From assembly GCA_039000515.1 (NCBI GenBank), contig JBCFYV010011135.1, positions 6,433,209 through 6,497,208 on the forward strand: DNA of 64,000 nucleotides, written 5' to 3'. Under the pieces are notes generated by a model, which ran no database searches, was not told where the DNA came from, and saw nothing but the letters and a program-made list of their open reading frames with translations. This document shows, piece after piece, positions 20,421 to 32,185 of this stretch (position 1 is the stretch's first letter; each line of letters starts with the position of its first letter). Both the position numbers and the translations under genes were made by a program. Origin of the DNA: Timema cristinae. Taxonomy: Eukaryota > Arthropoda > Insecta > Phasmatodea > Timematidae.

Positions 20421-21658
20421 GAACTTTACTCAGTGTTGCTGCCAACGAGAAGATGAGACTAGCACAAATTGACGTCTCAACAGCATTCCTCTATGGTGAC
20501 CTCCAGGAAACCATCTACATGCAGCAACCTGAAGGACATAGTGATGGATCCAACCGGGTTTGCTGCCTGAAGAAAAGCTTATATGGACTGAAGCAAGCTC
20601 CTCGATGCTGGAACAAAAAGTTCAGCAACTACATCGTCAGCTTGGGATTCAAGCGAAGTAAAGCGGATCCCTGTCTGTTCGTGAGACAAAAAGGACAGAA
20701 GAAGATGTTTTTCGTTCTTTACGTTGACGACGGACTGATTGCAGCTGAAGATGAGCAAGAACTTCAGAAGTTCATCAACGATCTGAAAAAGGAGTTCAAA
20801 ATCACCTCCATGCCGGCGTCTTATTTTCTAGGATTGGAAATCAGCCGAGAAAAGGACGGATCAATTAGTGTGAGCCAGAAACACTACACGGAGACCATAC
20901 TCGAGAGATTTGAAATGACCAACTGCAAAACTGTATCTACTCCAATTATCAAGGACAACGATGCAGAAGAAAGTCCTCCAAATCCTGACTTCCCCTACAG
21001 ACAAGCTGTTGGAGCACTTATGTTCTTGATGTGCGGCACACGACCAGACATCGCATATGCTGTCAGCGTGGTGTCCAGAAACCTCGAAAATCCAACCAAC
21101 CGTGATGTTCAGAAAGTAAAAAGGATTCTGCGGTATCTGAGAGGAACGACAGACTACGGACTGATCTACAAATCCAACCTGGAAAAAGGTGTATTTGATT
21201 GTTTCAGCGATGCAGATCATGGTGGCTGCCTAACTACAGGACGCTCTACCTCAGGAGTGCTCTGCCGGTACTCTGGGGCACCTATTTCGTGGATGAGTCA
21301 GCGACAAGCCTCTGTTGCCATATCCACAACCGAAGCTGAAATCGTAGCTGCCAGTGAAGCTGCGAGAGAGATGCTGTGGACCAAGCGGCTTCTGAGCGAA
21401 CTTGGCCATCTGAAGTCGACACCTACTCTGCAAGTTGACAACGAAGCAGCCATCCGGCTTGCACAAAATCCTGAGTTTCATCGAAGAACAAAACACATTC
21501 GGATCAGACACTTCTTTGTTCGCGAATTGGTCACCGATGGAGAAATCAACATTTTAAAAGTTGACACTCAAAATCAGCTCGCGGACATTTTTACAAAACC
21601 ATTGTTTTCAGTTCATTTTAAATTTTTATGTAACAAAATGGGAGTTTACAAGTTATAA
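20372..21658 (+). CDS. copia pol, 3' part: reverse transcriptase and RNase H
   Basis: The meaningful frame runs from just after the break near 20258 (NKWVYRIKTNADG and KARLVIKG are visible before the first ATG) to 21658. RT: QIDVSTAFLYGDL (catalytic Asp), YGLKQAPRCW, and YVDD at about 20720-20731. RNase H: SDADHGG, GRSTSG, STTEAEIVA and QVDNEAAI near 21210-21450, then the C-terminal RTKHIRIRHFFVRE and QLADIFTKPL. All catalytic boxes look intact. In a working element this is fused to gag and integrase; here it lacks its own start because of the upstream deletion. Confidence 0.95.
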   Translation: MDYDQTFSPVARTSTIRTLLSVAANEKMRLAQIDVSTAFLYGDLQETIYMQQPEGHSDGSNRVCCLKKSLYGLKQAPRCWNKKFSNYIVSLGFKRSKADPCLFVRQKGQKKMFFVLYVDDGLIAAEDEQELQKFINDLKKEFKITSMPASYFLGLEISREKDGSISVSQKHYTETILERFEMTNCKTVSTPIIKDNDAEESPPNPDFPYRQAVGALMFLMCGTRPDIAYAVSVVSRNLENPTNRDVQKVKRILRYLRGTTDYGLIYKSNLEKGVFDCFSDADHGGCLTTGRSTSGVLCRYSGAPISWMSQRQASVAISTTEAEIVAASEAAREMLWTKRLLSELGHLKSTPTLQVDNEAAIRLAQNPEFHRRTKHIRIRHFFVRELVTDGEINILKVDTQNQLADIFTKPLFSVHFKFLCNKMGVYKL

Positions 21659-21670
21659 AATAAGGGAGAG
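21659..21670 (+). promoter_or_regulatory. copia polypurine tract
   Basis: Purine-rich AATAAGGGAGAG run directly before the 3' LTR; primes plus-strand DNA synthesis in this family. Confidence 0.8.
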
Positions 21671-21905
21671 TGTTGATGTATTTTAACATCTTTTTATATT
21701 ATTTGATAACTTTTAATTTTTATCTCTCATCCTTTGCTAACGCAGCACCCCAACAATGGTTAAATCAAAATCCCTAAGGCAACTGTAATTAAACAACCAT
21801 ACGCACTAAAAAAATGAATGTATCGCTTCCTATCGCTAAACAACGTTTTGAATAAACTCTAATAATTGTGAAACCAAAAGTGCCTTTTTATTGCAAAAAC
21901 CAACA
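21671..21905 (+). repeat. copia 3' LTR
   Basis: 235 bp, same termini as the 5' LTR. Differs by GTAAGTAA versus GTAATTAA and by one missing base in the A-run at about 21810. Confidence 0.95.
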
Positions 21906-21936
21906 AACTGAACAGGTAATAAGAGGTGCGGGTAAG
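21906..21936 (+). mobile_element. SINE family B, right part (3' domain)
   Basis: Starts with the AACTG duplication, then GAACAGGTAATAAGAGGTGC, the shared SINE 3' domain. Completes the copia insertion site 17170-17299. Confidence 0.55.
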
Positions 21937-23690
21937 AGAGGGATTTTGAAAGTGCAGCCTGAGCTCAGAAACAAACAGTTTGGTAATAAGTTTCGGCGTG
22001 GTCACTGTGAAAATCATGGGTACCTAATTATAATACGACTTACTATAAATACTAAACCATTTCAAGAACTTTTGATTATTACATATTGTTGCTGAAACAA
22101 TACGTTAGCTATACATGGGATTTCCCAGTTGATGTTTAAACAATGATCTAGTTGAAACTTTAAGACGTTTATATTTCTTAACTACATTATTCATATTGAG
22201 TAGTAATTATCATTGTCATCGGATTAATAGAATACAAAATATCTTTATTATCCTATATATTATGGATTCTTCAATATTAGGTCAAGATAAAAGTCTAAGA
22301 AAATATAAAGTGGGTATAATTTTATATTTAGATAAGCAATAACAACACTTGGGCTTTATTTCACAATTCCTATTTATTGGATTCTTTGAATATGTATCAT
22401 GAGGTTAGTAAGTATTACTGACTTTAGCGTTTGGATTTACACATTTATCTTAATGTTAGCTTTCCATTAAAAATTCTTCCAAACTTCCAATAATACAACA
22501 TACCATCTAAATTGACGGTAAAATTTCCTATCTCGTGTTGCATACCAAATTGTAATTATTGTTTTGAGAAAAAAAACAATCGCTCTTCAAAATAGTAAAG
22601 TTATAATCGGTACGGTAACGAAAACTCTGATTATTATTTTTTCTGTATGTAATATTTTTATTTTACCTGCAGATATTTTATCTATAATAAATACATAAAT
22701 AAACTTTTTGTAATATAACATAATTTATAACGCTGCATCATGGCATAAAATAGAGACGATATATTTTCATTTGTTTTCAGAACCACCAAATGATACATAT
22801 TCAATAAACCAATAAGTGGGAATTGTGAAATTAAGCCGAGTATTGTTATTACTTAGCTAAACATAAAACTATACCTACTTTATATTTTCTTACTAAAATT
22901 ATAGGCAAGCGTCCGTAACTTGACGACAAAATAATATGATTGTAATTTACAACGGTAAATATGTAAAAAGATATACTTCAATCTTTTAGATTGGGATGGA
23001 TAAAATCAGTATTTGTGTGTCTTTTAAAGAGTTCATTTTTTGGCTGAAGCAAATAAAACACTGCATAAAGAAATCTGTTTGATTTTATTTTCTACACATT
23101 GTATATATGTCATGTGACCTTCGTCTAGTCTGGAAGGAAGCAAGCCTACTTTGCAAGGTTGCACCACGGCGTAACTTTTATAAAAGAGCCATAGTGTAGT
23201 CTGTCAAGGTAGGAATACCTATCAATGTAAATGGAGTGTACACTACTTGATTAAATTTGATGAGGAATTTTTTCTCATAATCTGAAAGTTGGTTATCCAA
23301 TTATATTATGTTAATGACAAATATTATTATGTTTAGAAAATAATTAAATAAAAGGTTTCTACATAGGCGATATTTTATTTACTTCTTTGGAGAATATTTT
23401 TTTACAATAGAAACTGTAGGCCTATTGGACCTATCCCTTACTACCCATTCATAACACCTTAAGTTACAAGGCTGGTTATGTAGCATTTGCCGTAACGTAA
23501 CAGCGTTGTGAGCCAGGCTACGTAGCATAATTATATGATGGTGTGTGGAGTATCTTGCAGCATCGATAGTAACAAAATCCGCTCTATATTTGCTTCTGAG
23601 GCCGATCTATCTAAAGTCGGTTTCTCGATGAAACATCAAAGGAATGTTCGTGGGGATGTTCAGCTCGGGTTCTGCCAATCTTCGGACTAT
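21937..23690. other. AT-rich stretch, no gene recognised
   Basis: An isolated SINE 3'-domain fragment lies at about 23428-23460 (minus; CTTACTACCCATTCATAACA). Nothing else recognisable. Confidence 0.5.
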
Positions 23691-23693
23691 CCG

Positions 23694-23951
23694 TTAAGGC
23701 TACTTCACACTGGCATCCATGGTGTCCACGGTAATAAATGTCCATGGACGTGCCAATTCACACTGCAACCAAATGTCCACCCTACATTTTTGATGCCTAC
23801 AAACATGAGTTGCTATACTATAGTGTAATGTAGGTGACCACGCGCTCTTCAAAATGCCATGCGCATGCTCAGTCCAAAACGTCCGCATGGAGAGTTATCT
23901 GAAAACATCCGTACCGTGGACACCACGGATGGCACTATTAAATGGCCTTAA
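23694..23951. mobile_element. MITE with ~36-bp inverted ends, TTAA flanks
   Basis: The left end GGCTACTTCACACTGGCATC (from 23698) and the reverse complement of the right end (to 23947) agree at most of 36 positions and share the block TGGTGTCCACGGTA. Each side is flanked by TTAA. Element about 250 bp, no transposase. TTAA is the target of piggyBac and Kolobok; a 3-bp TAA/TTA (PIF/Harbinger) reading is also possible, and the GGC...TTCACACTGG end resembles Harbinger ISL2EU-type ends. Confidence 0.75.
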
Positions 23952-24789
23952 CAGTGAGGATATTACTGGATTTAGTTTCAGCTGACAAGTTGTGCCCATA
24001 ATAGAGTTGTATTGTAAGTTATACATCATAGAGTGATCACAAGGACGAACACACTCGTTAATAGAACGAAGGTCGAACACCGAGATGAACATTTATAAGC
24101 TCAATTTGATGTTACATGTTCCATAGTGTGAGCTTGCCTAACGCTTAAAGTTATATAGTAACGGTTTGATAAAAAATATATGTAATTAAAATAAGTATTT
24201 TTGTTTAAAGATCAAACTGAACTCTATATACATGTGAGAACGAACGTTTTTCCTCTTCCATGATCTCTCTATCCCTCTCTACACAACACATACACACACA
24301 CACCTGGTCACATCACCTTCAATCACAGTGGCGAGAGCTCTACAGGCTGCTAACCAAAAACAAGTGACAATCACTTGGGGCCCATTCGTCCCGAAACACG
24401 TCCGCCCGCCGCACAAACATTCTCAATCACTCTTTCAACATTGACTCATTTGTAGGTCGGCTTGTATTTTAAGGGTTTCATTTCGCAAATGTACAGTTAG
24501 ATTTAATGTACCAAGCGCTCGATCTACAGTCAATGAAATAGAGAGTACATCATTCTAAAGCTGGATTCACATGCTCACAAAATAAGTACTATGCAACACA
24601 CAAACTTTCCCTTTATTTAAAAATATATCTACTAAAAACTCCTAAAATTTGTGAAACAAAATAGTACCTATACATGGTTGCATAATCACCCCACTAAGAG
24701 CATAAATGAAATAATCTACACTATTACAGAAACACTGAGAAAAGAGAAACATCTTTGTCCACCGAGGAGCATAAAAATCAATTTGAATT
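23952..24789. other. AT-rich stretch, no gene recognised
   Basis: A short CA/CT-rich run near 24270-24305; nothing else recognisable. Confidence 0.5.
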
Positions 24790-25120
24790 TTCAAACTCCT
24801 TCCTAAAATACAATATAGCTCAGAAACGCTTGGTTTTATTAATGATAAGATATGTATATATTTAATACTGTAATACTAACATTTTACAATGATAATAATA
24901 GTTCCACGGGGAACCTTATGGAAATCCTAGATACAAAGTTGTGGTCCATTCGATAAAATAGTTTCAGCTTTATTACCAGATACAAACACAGAGATAGACA
25001 CGGGTCACAAAACCAACCTTTTGGTTTGAGAGGGAACGGAGGGGGGTCATGAATCGTCGACCTTTAGCAAAATATACAGTACGATTTTTGACGATCACAA
25101 CACTTCTCTATCTTAAGGAT
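24790..25120 (+). repeat. Unclassified dispersed repeat E, copy 1
   Basis: Shares ordered blocks with 27430-27930 and 28000-28490: CCTAGATAC..., CACAGAGATAGAC..., CCTTTTGGTTT, GGGGGGTCATGAA, CGTCGACCTTTAGCAAAAT, then TACGATTTTTGACGATCACA. Non-coding, class unknown. Confidence 0.6.
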
Positions 25121-27429
25121 TAAGAGAAGGTTAAAAAGAATCAAAATATTGTATGCAGCAATTCTCATGATAACATATATTTATCTTAACCCATGATGCT
25201 TTTAAATGCTAAATGGTAGCTCCTAAATGCTCATAAGATTGGTTTCTAGGTATCTTATTGGATAATATTGTGGATATGTGAGATCTTCAAAATAGGAAAT
25301 CGAGTCATGGTCTAATAAACTTTCAGCATTTCCAAAATATGAAAACTTCGAGTATTATAAATTTAATATTTATTTTATGGTCATATTTTGCCTATATATT
25401 TATTTGATTTAATTTTAAGATATTATTATAAATCAATCAGACTCATTGTTTTCTTTCAAACGATTAAAATAGTAAGGGTTTCCAGCTCACTTTGTCCAAA
25501 TTTAAAAGCTATAATCTCTATGATCTCTAATTAAATCTAATATTTGATTAAATGAAAATCACAAAAAAAAATCAATTAAACCAAAAGATCTAGCTCTAAA
25601 ATATTTAAAGAGATAAAAACTCTCATGAAGATGAATGTCTAACAAAACCTCCGAGGTAAAAATATGTTTAATAAAAATGAACGTATAAAGTTGATGTTCT
25701 GGATGATTATTCGCTATGAACACAATACAGTTTACTTAGGCCTTCAATAAACTAATTATGCCTGTACTCTGTTTAAACATATCTTCAAATAATGGTAAAC
25801 ATTAATTTTATTGTCAATGTCTGTCCATCAGGAGTAGCTCTTAAGATTTAAAAACAAGAATGGATAAAAACACTATTGGCGATGTTCTCAGCACCATGTT
25901 TTCAATACTACTTGCGTCACTGGAACTAATATTTATGGAAACATACAGGTATTCAGAGCTGAGACACACACTCATCATGGTCATTGAATCGAAACCAAGT
26001 TAAGAAATATTAGTCCATATAAAAGAAGGGCATGCCATACTCCAATCAGCAATAATTTTATTACAATTATTGTTCAGGAAAAAACAGTGCTGTAATAATC
26101 AAGGTAGCTGTCGTTTTTATGCCAGAGAAACAAGTAAACAGGCAGAAAAACTTCACAAGACCTCCCTTACCTAGAAAATAAATCATTTTACAGATATTAC
26201 TTCCATAAAGTGTAACAATTAATTAACAGGAATGCCTAAGGTATGACTAGGGTCACAATATTCCTGATATGAGATATAGCGGCTGTTTCCCCCTATTCCC
26301 TTTATCTTTTTATATGAAACAAAGCATGATAATTATGTTATATCAGCTATAAACTGTGCATGGTGTCATCATGAATAGTATGTATTTATTAGTGCATTTC
26401 ATATGCAGACGTGAAATTGAGGGAAAAGACTACACCATCTTTAATGGACTCAAATAACCCTGTACAACACTTGGACAACATCTTCAACGTCAAATTACAC
26501 TCACTGATTTTGAATTTGTATCGATGAATGTAATATGCGCTGCATTTAAAAAAAAAAGGCTATTCTTTTAAATTTTGGCCAATTTATTTGGAAGAGATTT
26601 GTGAATGAATTCTCTAAAGAAGCACACAAATAAAACAGTGGTCGGATTGTAAAACATGAGATATGTTAGCTAATCGCCCTGCATTTTATGCACCCTCACG
26701 ACAGATTTGATCATTTGTATGAGAACAAGTGATGTTGTGGGGGCTGTCGCCTAGCTTCATTAAAATAATTTAAGTGAGATGGGTCCTCAGACGTGTAGCA
26801 TCACGCTTCCTACCACGTGCATGGGGCTATCAATGAATTTAAAATACGATTATAAAAGATTGCTATTGCAAATTTCAATGAATATTTCAAGAATCAACTG
26901 GGAATATCTTAGAATATATTAAAATAAATGGTACGGAGCTTCGGATGGAGCTACTCACTCCATTGTTTAAAAATTGAGATTTTAACTCAAAACTCGTAGT
27001 ATATGTGAAATTAAATTATAAACACCGAGGAAAAATTTCGTTATACCTTCGTTCAGCATTTTTAAACACCCGGATTTAATTTTTATGATTTTCCTTTCAA
27101 AGAATTAAAGTACTCAATAGTATATTTTGAGCCAAAAAAAATTAATACTGGGTCCACATGGGTAAATACTTCGTATTAAAATTTCGACATCCGGTTAAAA
27201 TGTTCGACATTTTATTAGGCATTGCACTGCTTATGGGGTTTCTTAATTCCCCATTTATAAATTGGACCAATAAAAAAGGTAAATATTGACTATTAAGTAT
27301 AAAATTATAGAGATATATCATTGCTTGCTGTATAAACATTTCTTCTAAGAGGTTAAAGAAAAAAAAGAACATTCAATTTTGAGAAACTACTTTTCTACCT
27401 AATCTATGGAATTAAATAATTATTGCGTT
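25121..27429. other. AT-rich stretch, no gene recognised
   Basis: About 2.3 kb with no ORF, repeat or RNA gene I can support. Confidence 0.5.
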
Positions 27430-27930
27430 AGAACTTAAGTAGTATATCTTTACAACCAAACCTCACAAAATTGTTTTAATATATTTACCAATATCTCCGA
27501 AACGATTTGTTTTATAAATATAGATTTCAAATAAAGTGTGTTTTTTATTTTTAATAATATTATACTTTTGCAATGCTTAGTTATTTATTATCTAAAATAG
27601 TTGCGGAGATACGGAACTTACCGCTTCCGTAAAGTACCCTAAAATAATTTTCATGATAAAATGAAAATAGCCATTTTATTTATAATATTAATCAACGCCT
27701 AGATACGAATTTTATTCGAAATCGTTAGAGCCAATTTTGAGAAAATAGATTTTTTTTCTCTTCGCCCTTTATTTTAATACTTTTAATTTCATGGATAAAC
27801 AAACACACAGGCAGACGGCCCTGCAAAACCTTTTTATGGGTTTTGGGGGGTCATGAAACGTCAAGATCCATCAAAATCTCGGGCTGGATTTTCTTATGGC
27901 CCCAATACTTTACTTTCATTGTTAGAAATT
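27430..27930 (+). repeat. Unclassified dispersed repeat E, copy 2
   Basis: Blocks ATAGTTGCGGAGATACGGAA, TCGTTAGAGCCAATTTTGAG, CAGGCAGACGGCCCTGCAAA, GGGGGGTCATGAAACGTC and a TCAAAATCTCGGGCTGGATT-like end, in that order; partner of copy 3 directly downstream. Confidence 0.65.
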
Positions 27931-27959
27931 TAAAAATATATATATTTAATTTCATATTG

Positions 27960-28490
27960 ATTCAAAAATACTTTTTTTATATATTTAAAATAAAATATTT
28001 TTTATTATAAATAGACCTACATATTTGCGATGATAAGTAATTTCATATCTCAAATAGTTACGGAAATATGAAAAAAAATGAGAAGTTACGCATCAGACTA
28101 GAGCCCTTAAACTCATTTTAATGAAAAATTGTGGGTAGCTATTTTGTTTGATATATTTATCAATGCTCAGAAATGAAATTTAATCAAACTCGTTTGAGCC
28201 GATTTGGATAAATATAGTTTTTTAAATCTTTTGCCCTTCAGTAAGCTACTCTTAAGTTTAGGGTTTGATATACAATTCTAAAAACCCCTCAGGGTAAACT
28301 TATAAAAACCCTAGATACCAGGTTTTAGCCTGATAAGTAAAATAGTTTAGTCTCACCCAAGGTAAAAACACACATACAGACGGCAATCCAAAAACCACTC
28401 TTTCGGTTTCGGGGGGTCATGAAATGTCGACTTTCATCAAAATCTTTAGTTCGATTTTTTTGACTATCACATTACTTTCTCTACCTTTTA
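27960..28490 (+). repeat. Unclassified dispersed repeat E, copy 3 (tandem to copy 2)
   Basis: Same order of blocks about 480-540 bp further on: ATAGTTACGGAAATATG, CGTTTGAGCCGATTTGGATA, CATACAGACGGCAATCCAAA, GGGGGGTCATGAAATGTC. The two copies are diverged, so the tandem duplication or double insertion is old. Confidence 0.65.
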
Positions 28491-29760
28491 GGTAGCAAGA
28501 AATTAACAATCTTATATTATAAATTTAAGTAAAGGGGAGCAAATGGTTTTAAACTATCAAAATTACAAAAAACTGTAGTGAAATACCAATCTACTAAGAG
28601 CAACAACAAGTCATTGAATGGAGCTGTAGGTTAAGAGGTTCCAGATACTCAAGAAGAGGTTAATTGTAAATTACACGAACAAATATGTCATACACTTGTA
28701 GTTCTTTTCTGAAATTTACCATAAATTATTTAACACTAATTAGTGTCCACACAAATATGTGTTAGATTAGACAAAAAATAATTACACATTAAGTATTTTG
28801 CTATCGACCTGAATCTTTTAGACATGAGATTCACTTGGCATAAGTGAATATTATACATTAATGGCTTAGACATTTTGTACTAGACATTTTTGTCCGTAGA
28901 TATTTTAACTAACTATTTAACTATTTTCTTATACATGTTTTCTTTATACATATTGATTATGGATCAATTATTTATGTATATATATATATATATATATCTT
29001 TTATTGCTAAAATAACATTATTTCTATTTTTATAAGCAACATAAAAAATCCTTTAAATTTTATCTTATAATATTTTGGCATATCTACGCAATAAAATTTG
29101 TGATTATTATATTACCTCTATTTTATAGCAAACAAAGTAGAATAATGCTTGATGTCTTTATTTGAACTCCTATTGAACTCGGACTCAACACTTCTTCATC
29201 AACACTAATTATTATCAATACGTCAATGCGTTTGAGTTCCCTTTTAAGGTGTATTATACCAATATGGAGTGTATATCTTTTATTTAAGTCAATTTATTAA
29301 GGATAAGGAGGGTAGAATTTAAAGAAAATATATAAGCACTTGCAGAAAGAATAAGTACGATGGGGTTTTTTTTTTTTTTGCTAGTAACACCCTTAGCACA
29401 CCTAACCAGATACAAAGCACTATCTACACGTTAACGTCTCACAAGATAGAATTCTCATGATATTTATTCCGCAGGTCACAGGTGTGAGTAATTATTCTTA
29501 ATCATGATAGAACAGGAAATGAGGGAATATTACTCTATGAGTGACTGTCTCTTACAAGAAAAAATAAGTTTTGGGGGAAGAAGGCAAATATGAAACACAT
29601 TTCGACTGAGGATAGGGCTGATTGATTTAACGAGAGCTCATCACGTGACAATGTTTCTACTCTGCTCCGAACGTGTGGATCTACAAAAGCACCATCTATA
29701 GACCACTCACAACTTTGTAGACCTATTTCGGTCAGGCACAGGAATCATTATTATTTATAA
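28491..29760. other. AT-rich stretch, no gene recognised
   Basis: Contains an (AT)n run at about 28977-28997 and a poly(T) run near 29366; nothing else recognisable. Confidence 0.5.
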
Positions 29761-29762
29761 TC

Positions 29763-30003
29763 CTATCATGGGCCTGCGGCACAGACAAATAAGAAACAGA
29801 CTATCAACCTCATGGGGGTTTTGCTGCGCTCCTTTTGCCAGCTTGAGTCCTTCAACACTTGGCTTCGCTAGTGTCACTGCTGGGTGATGATAGGACTAAC
29901 CGCAGCGATCCTAGCGTTGAAGGACTCAATCTGTCAAAAGGAGAGCAATCATTTGAACCTGGAGGTTGAGTGCCTGGGTATATTATTTGTCTGTGGCCTA
30001 GGA
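29763..30003. mobile_element. Fold-back MITE with long imperfect inverted ends
   Basis: Left GGCC...CACAGACAAATAA, CTCCTTTTGCCAGCTTGAGT, CCTTCAACAC and the right half carry the same blocks in inverse order (GTTGAAGGACTCAATCTGTC, AAAAGGAG, TTATTTGTCTGTGGCC). Arms are over 90 bp with mismatches and small gaps. No ORF. Target duplication not resolved. Confidence 0.7.
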
Positions 30004-30290
30004 AGACTTTAATTTGTATGAGGGAGGGGTGAGTTTCAAAATAACAAGTTTATTACATGACGTTAAAGTCGGGATCAGGGGACACGATAAAAGGCCGGTG
30101 TTTTGGCAGCTTTTATAACAAAACATTTATTTGGCCAAAATAAATAAAATATTGCTCTAGTGGAAACATAGAGCTTAACTTTATTGACATGGCTATATTA
30201 ACAGTTGCTAAACATAATTCACGAGCATTGAGCATAGCAGCATTACATAATAAATACACTTTTTAAATAAAGAGAAACCCACTCCGGCGG

Positions 30291-30512
30291 CCACATCGTC
30301 AAGCGCGCTACTTCTGCAATAGACTAGACTGCCTATCACAAAGATATCGATGTTCGAATAGCAGTCGGGTGTACTGAGTTTTTTCTAAAGTGGTTCTCCA
30401 CTCTCATTCCACGAAAATTAGGGTACATATTACCTAATTATAATCTTCTTAATGCCTAAAATCATTCAAGTAATTAGTACATAATCGTATAACCCAACCC
30501 GTACTAAAATAA
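30291..30512 (+). mobile_element. SINE family B copy
   Basis: Head with GGCGGCCACATCGTCAAGCG (A-box-like) and GATGTTCGAATAGCAG (B-box-like). The body GAGTTTTTTCTAAAGTGGTT, CACTCTCATTCCACG, AAATTAGGGTACATATTACC is also seen at 54590 and before the copia element. The 3' end TATAACCCAACCCGTACTAAA is a decayed form of the shared 3' domain. Confidence 0.65.
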
Positions 30513-30839
30513 TGAAGAGAAAATGTTGGCATTAACATCCAGGACACCCTTGACAGATATTCAAGAAAGAATGATATCACCGAGTGAATAAAAGTATTCT
30601 CAATATTTTTACTATAGCATGGCTTTATTTATTTTGAACAAAAATATGTTTTGCTAAAAATGTTGCAAGAACTCTGACCTTTTCTCATATCCCCTACATC
30701 CGGAATTTCAGATTTACTAATAATAAACCCTTAAAAATATATTTTAAATAGTAGGGTGGAACTTTATTTGTGTAAGGAGGCGATGAGAAAGTAACTAACA
30801 TTTGGTAACGGACATTTAATCCTTCTCTCCCTCAGTTAA

Positions 30840-31480
30840 TTTTATAAAATTGTATGCTTCTGGAAGTTATTTGAAGTGGTCATTGTTGAAGACTTTTTGA
30901 AAATTATACTAATTTAACTGCTATATAGAAAAGTTACTTCTAGGATTAAAAAAAAAAATTAGTATATTCCTAGTGGCTGTTTGGAATAGTACTTCCTTGG
31001 CCTATTTTTGAAATTTGGTGTGCTTTCAAATCTATTTTAAGGTAATAACAATATTATTTAAAAAATCTTGAGTAGGCCTACCCAAGAAGCTATTTATAAT
31101 GTTTTTCACGTGATTCTTTTTTTTTGAAAACTAGTAGCCTTCAAATGCTATCTGAAGTGGTCTTCCACTAGCAAAAATTTAATACTTGATGCCCTAAGAA
31201 AACATATTTTGGAATTATTTGGTCTTATTTTATAAATTAGCTGAGGTAAGATCCCGTAGCTTTCCTCACTTAGTCAGAAGCTATAGAAAATGGTCTTTGC
31301 ACAATTTGTAAAAAAAAATCTAATGCTTTTAGAAGATAACTAGAGTTGATTTCATTTGTATTTTATTTTGAATTAAATTGCCTCTAGAAGATATTCAGGT
31401 TGGTCCTTTCCTGGCAAATTATTGAAAAGTGAATGCCTATAAGTTATTTGAAGTTTTATAAAAAGCAATTTTAAGATTCA
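30840..31480. repeat. Degenerate ~56-bp tandem repeat
   Basis: A block like GAAGTTATTTGAAGTGGTC followed by an A/T run and ATGCCTCT recurs near 30860, 30975, 31140, 31275, 31330, 31388 and 31440, mostly at multiples of ~56 bp. Units are strongly diverged. AT-rich, non-coding. Confidence 0.5.
31241..31280. repeat. Left arm of a 40-bp inverted repeat
   Basis: Begins CTGAGGTAAGATCCCGTAGC. The reverse complement of 32186-32225 matches at all but a few positions; spacing about 905 bp. It sits inside the ~56-bp repeat zone. Confidence 0.8.
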
Positions 31481-31920
31481 TATTAAAATCTTGCTGAAAA
31501 TTTCGGGGTAGAGGTGTGTTTGAACAAAATCAATTTCCCCTCCTTACATTCCATAGTAGCTTTAAGCTTGTACTAGTATATACATATTTTAAAATTTGTT
31601 GTCAGAAAGGTTAAATTTGGTTACATAAAATATTTAATATTCCTCGATTAAAGATGATGTCTAAACAAAGATTATTCTTAATACAATTATACTTCTCAGG
31701 AAGAATTATTTCAATTGTCAACAATTAATTTAATTATAATGTTCATTAATAGATATTACAAAGTTAAAAATCATATTTAGGAGATCTATAACGGTGCTAA
31801 GCTACACTAAGAAATCAAATATAAATTTAAAATTTAAATAGTATCCATATAAAATGAAAAAAATAAAGGAAGATTATATAAATGTATTTAAACTTTCTTT
31901 TATATATTCCTATTTGTAAA

Positions 31921-32015
31921 TTGAAAAATCACACATGGACATATAATTGAATTTGTAACATTTGAATTAGAGCGTCAATGTTCTTACACTGAGCTATTCA
32001 GGAATTAAAGAAATA
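31921..32015 (-). mobile_element. SINE family C, decayed copy
   Basis: On the minus strand resembles the tRNA-like head and 3' part of the copies at 34941 and 35092 (GAGCTATTCAGGAAT as A-box side, CACATGGACAT as the 3' block). Strongly diverged. Confidence 0.45.
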
Positions 32016-32185
32016 TTCCAAAATATTAATTTTGTAAAACATAATTTATAGCCTATATCCATCTGTGGTCAGATATAGTGTTTACAATTCACTATATCTT
32101 CTGGAATGGGCTAGAGAAAGATGTTACTTTCATTGATCTGTTTCAGTCTCACTTATGTCTCTGGCATAATTATGTGCAATATTAC

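Larger units (their letters stand above)
17300..21905 (+). mobile_element. Ty1/copia LTR retrotransposon, nearly intact
   Basis: 4606 bp with two ~236-bp LTRs that differ by one substitution and one 1-bp indel, a perfect AACTG duplication, a primer-binding site, a purine-rich tract and one gag-pol region. Domain order gag, protease, integrase, reverse transcriptase, RNase H is the copia order. A single-base deletion near 20256 breaks the long ORF. The low LTR divergence indicates recent insertion. It lies inside an older SINE. Confidence 0.97.

Noticed and set aside
23535..23828. 97-residue ORF near the TTAA MITE
   Set aside because: Its second half runs into the MITE's left end; no domain recognised.
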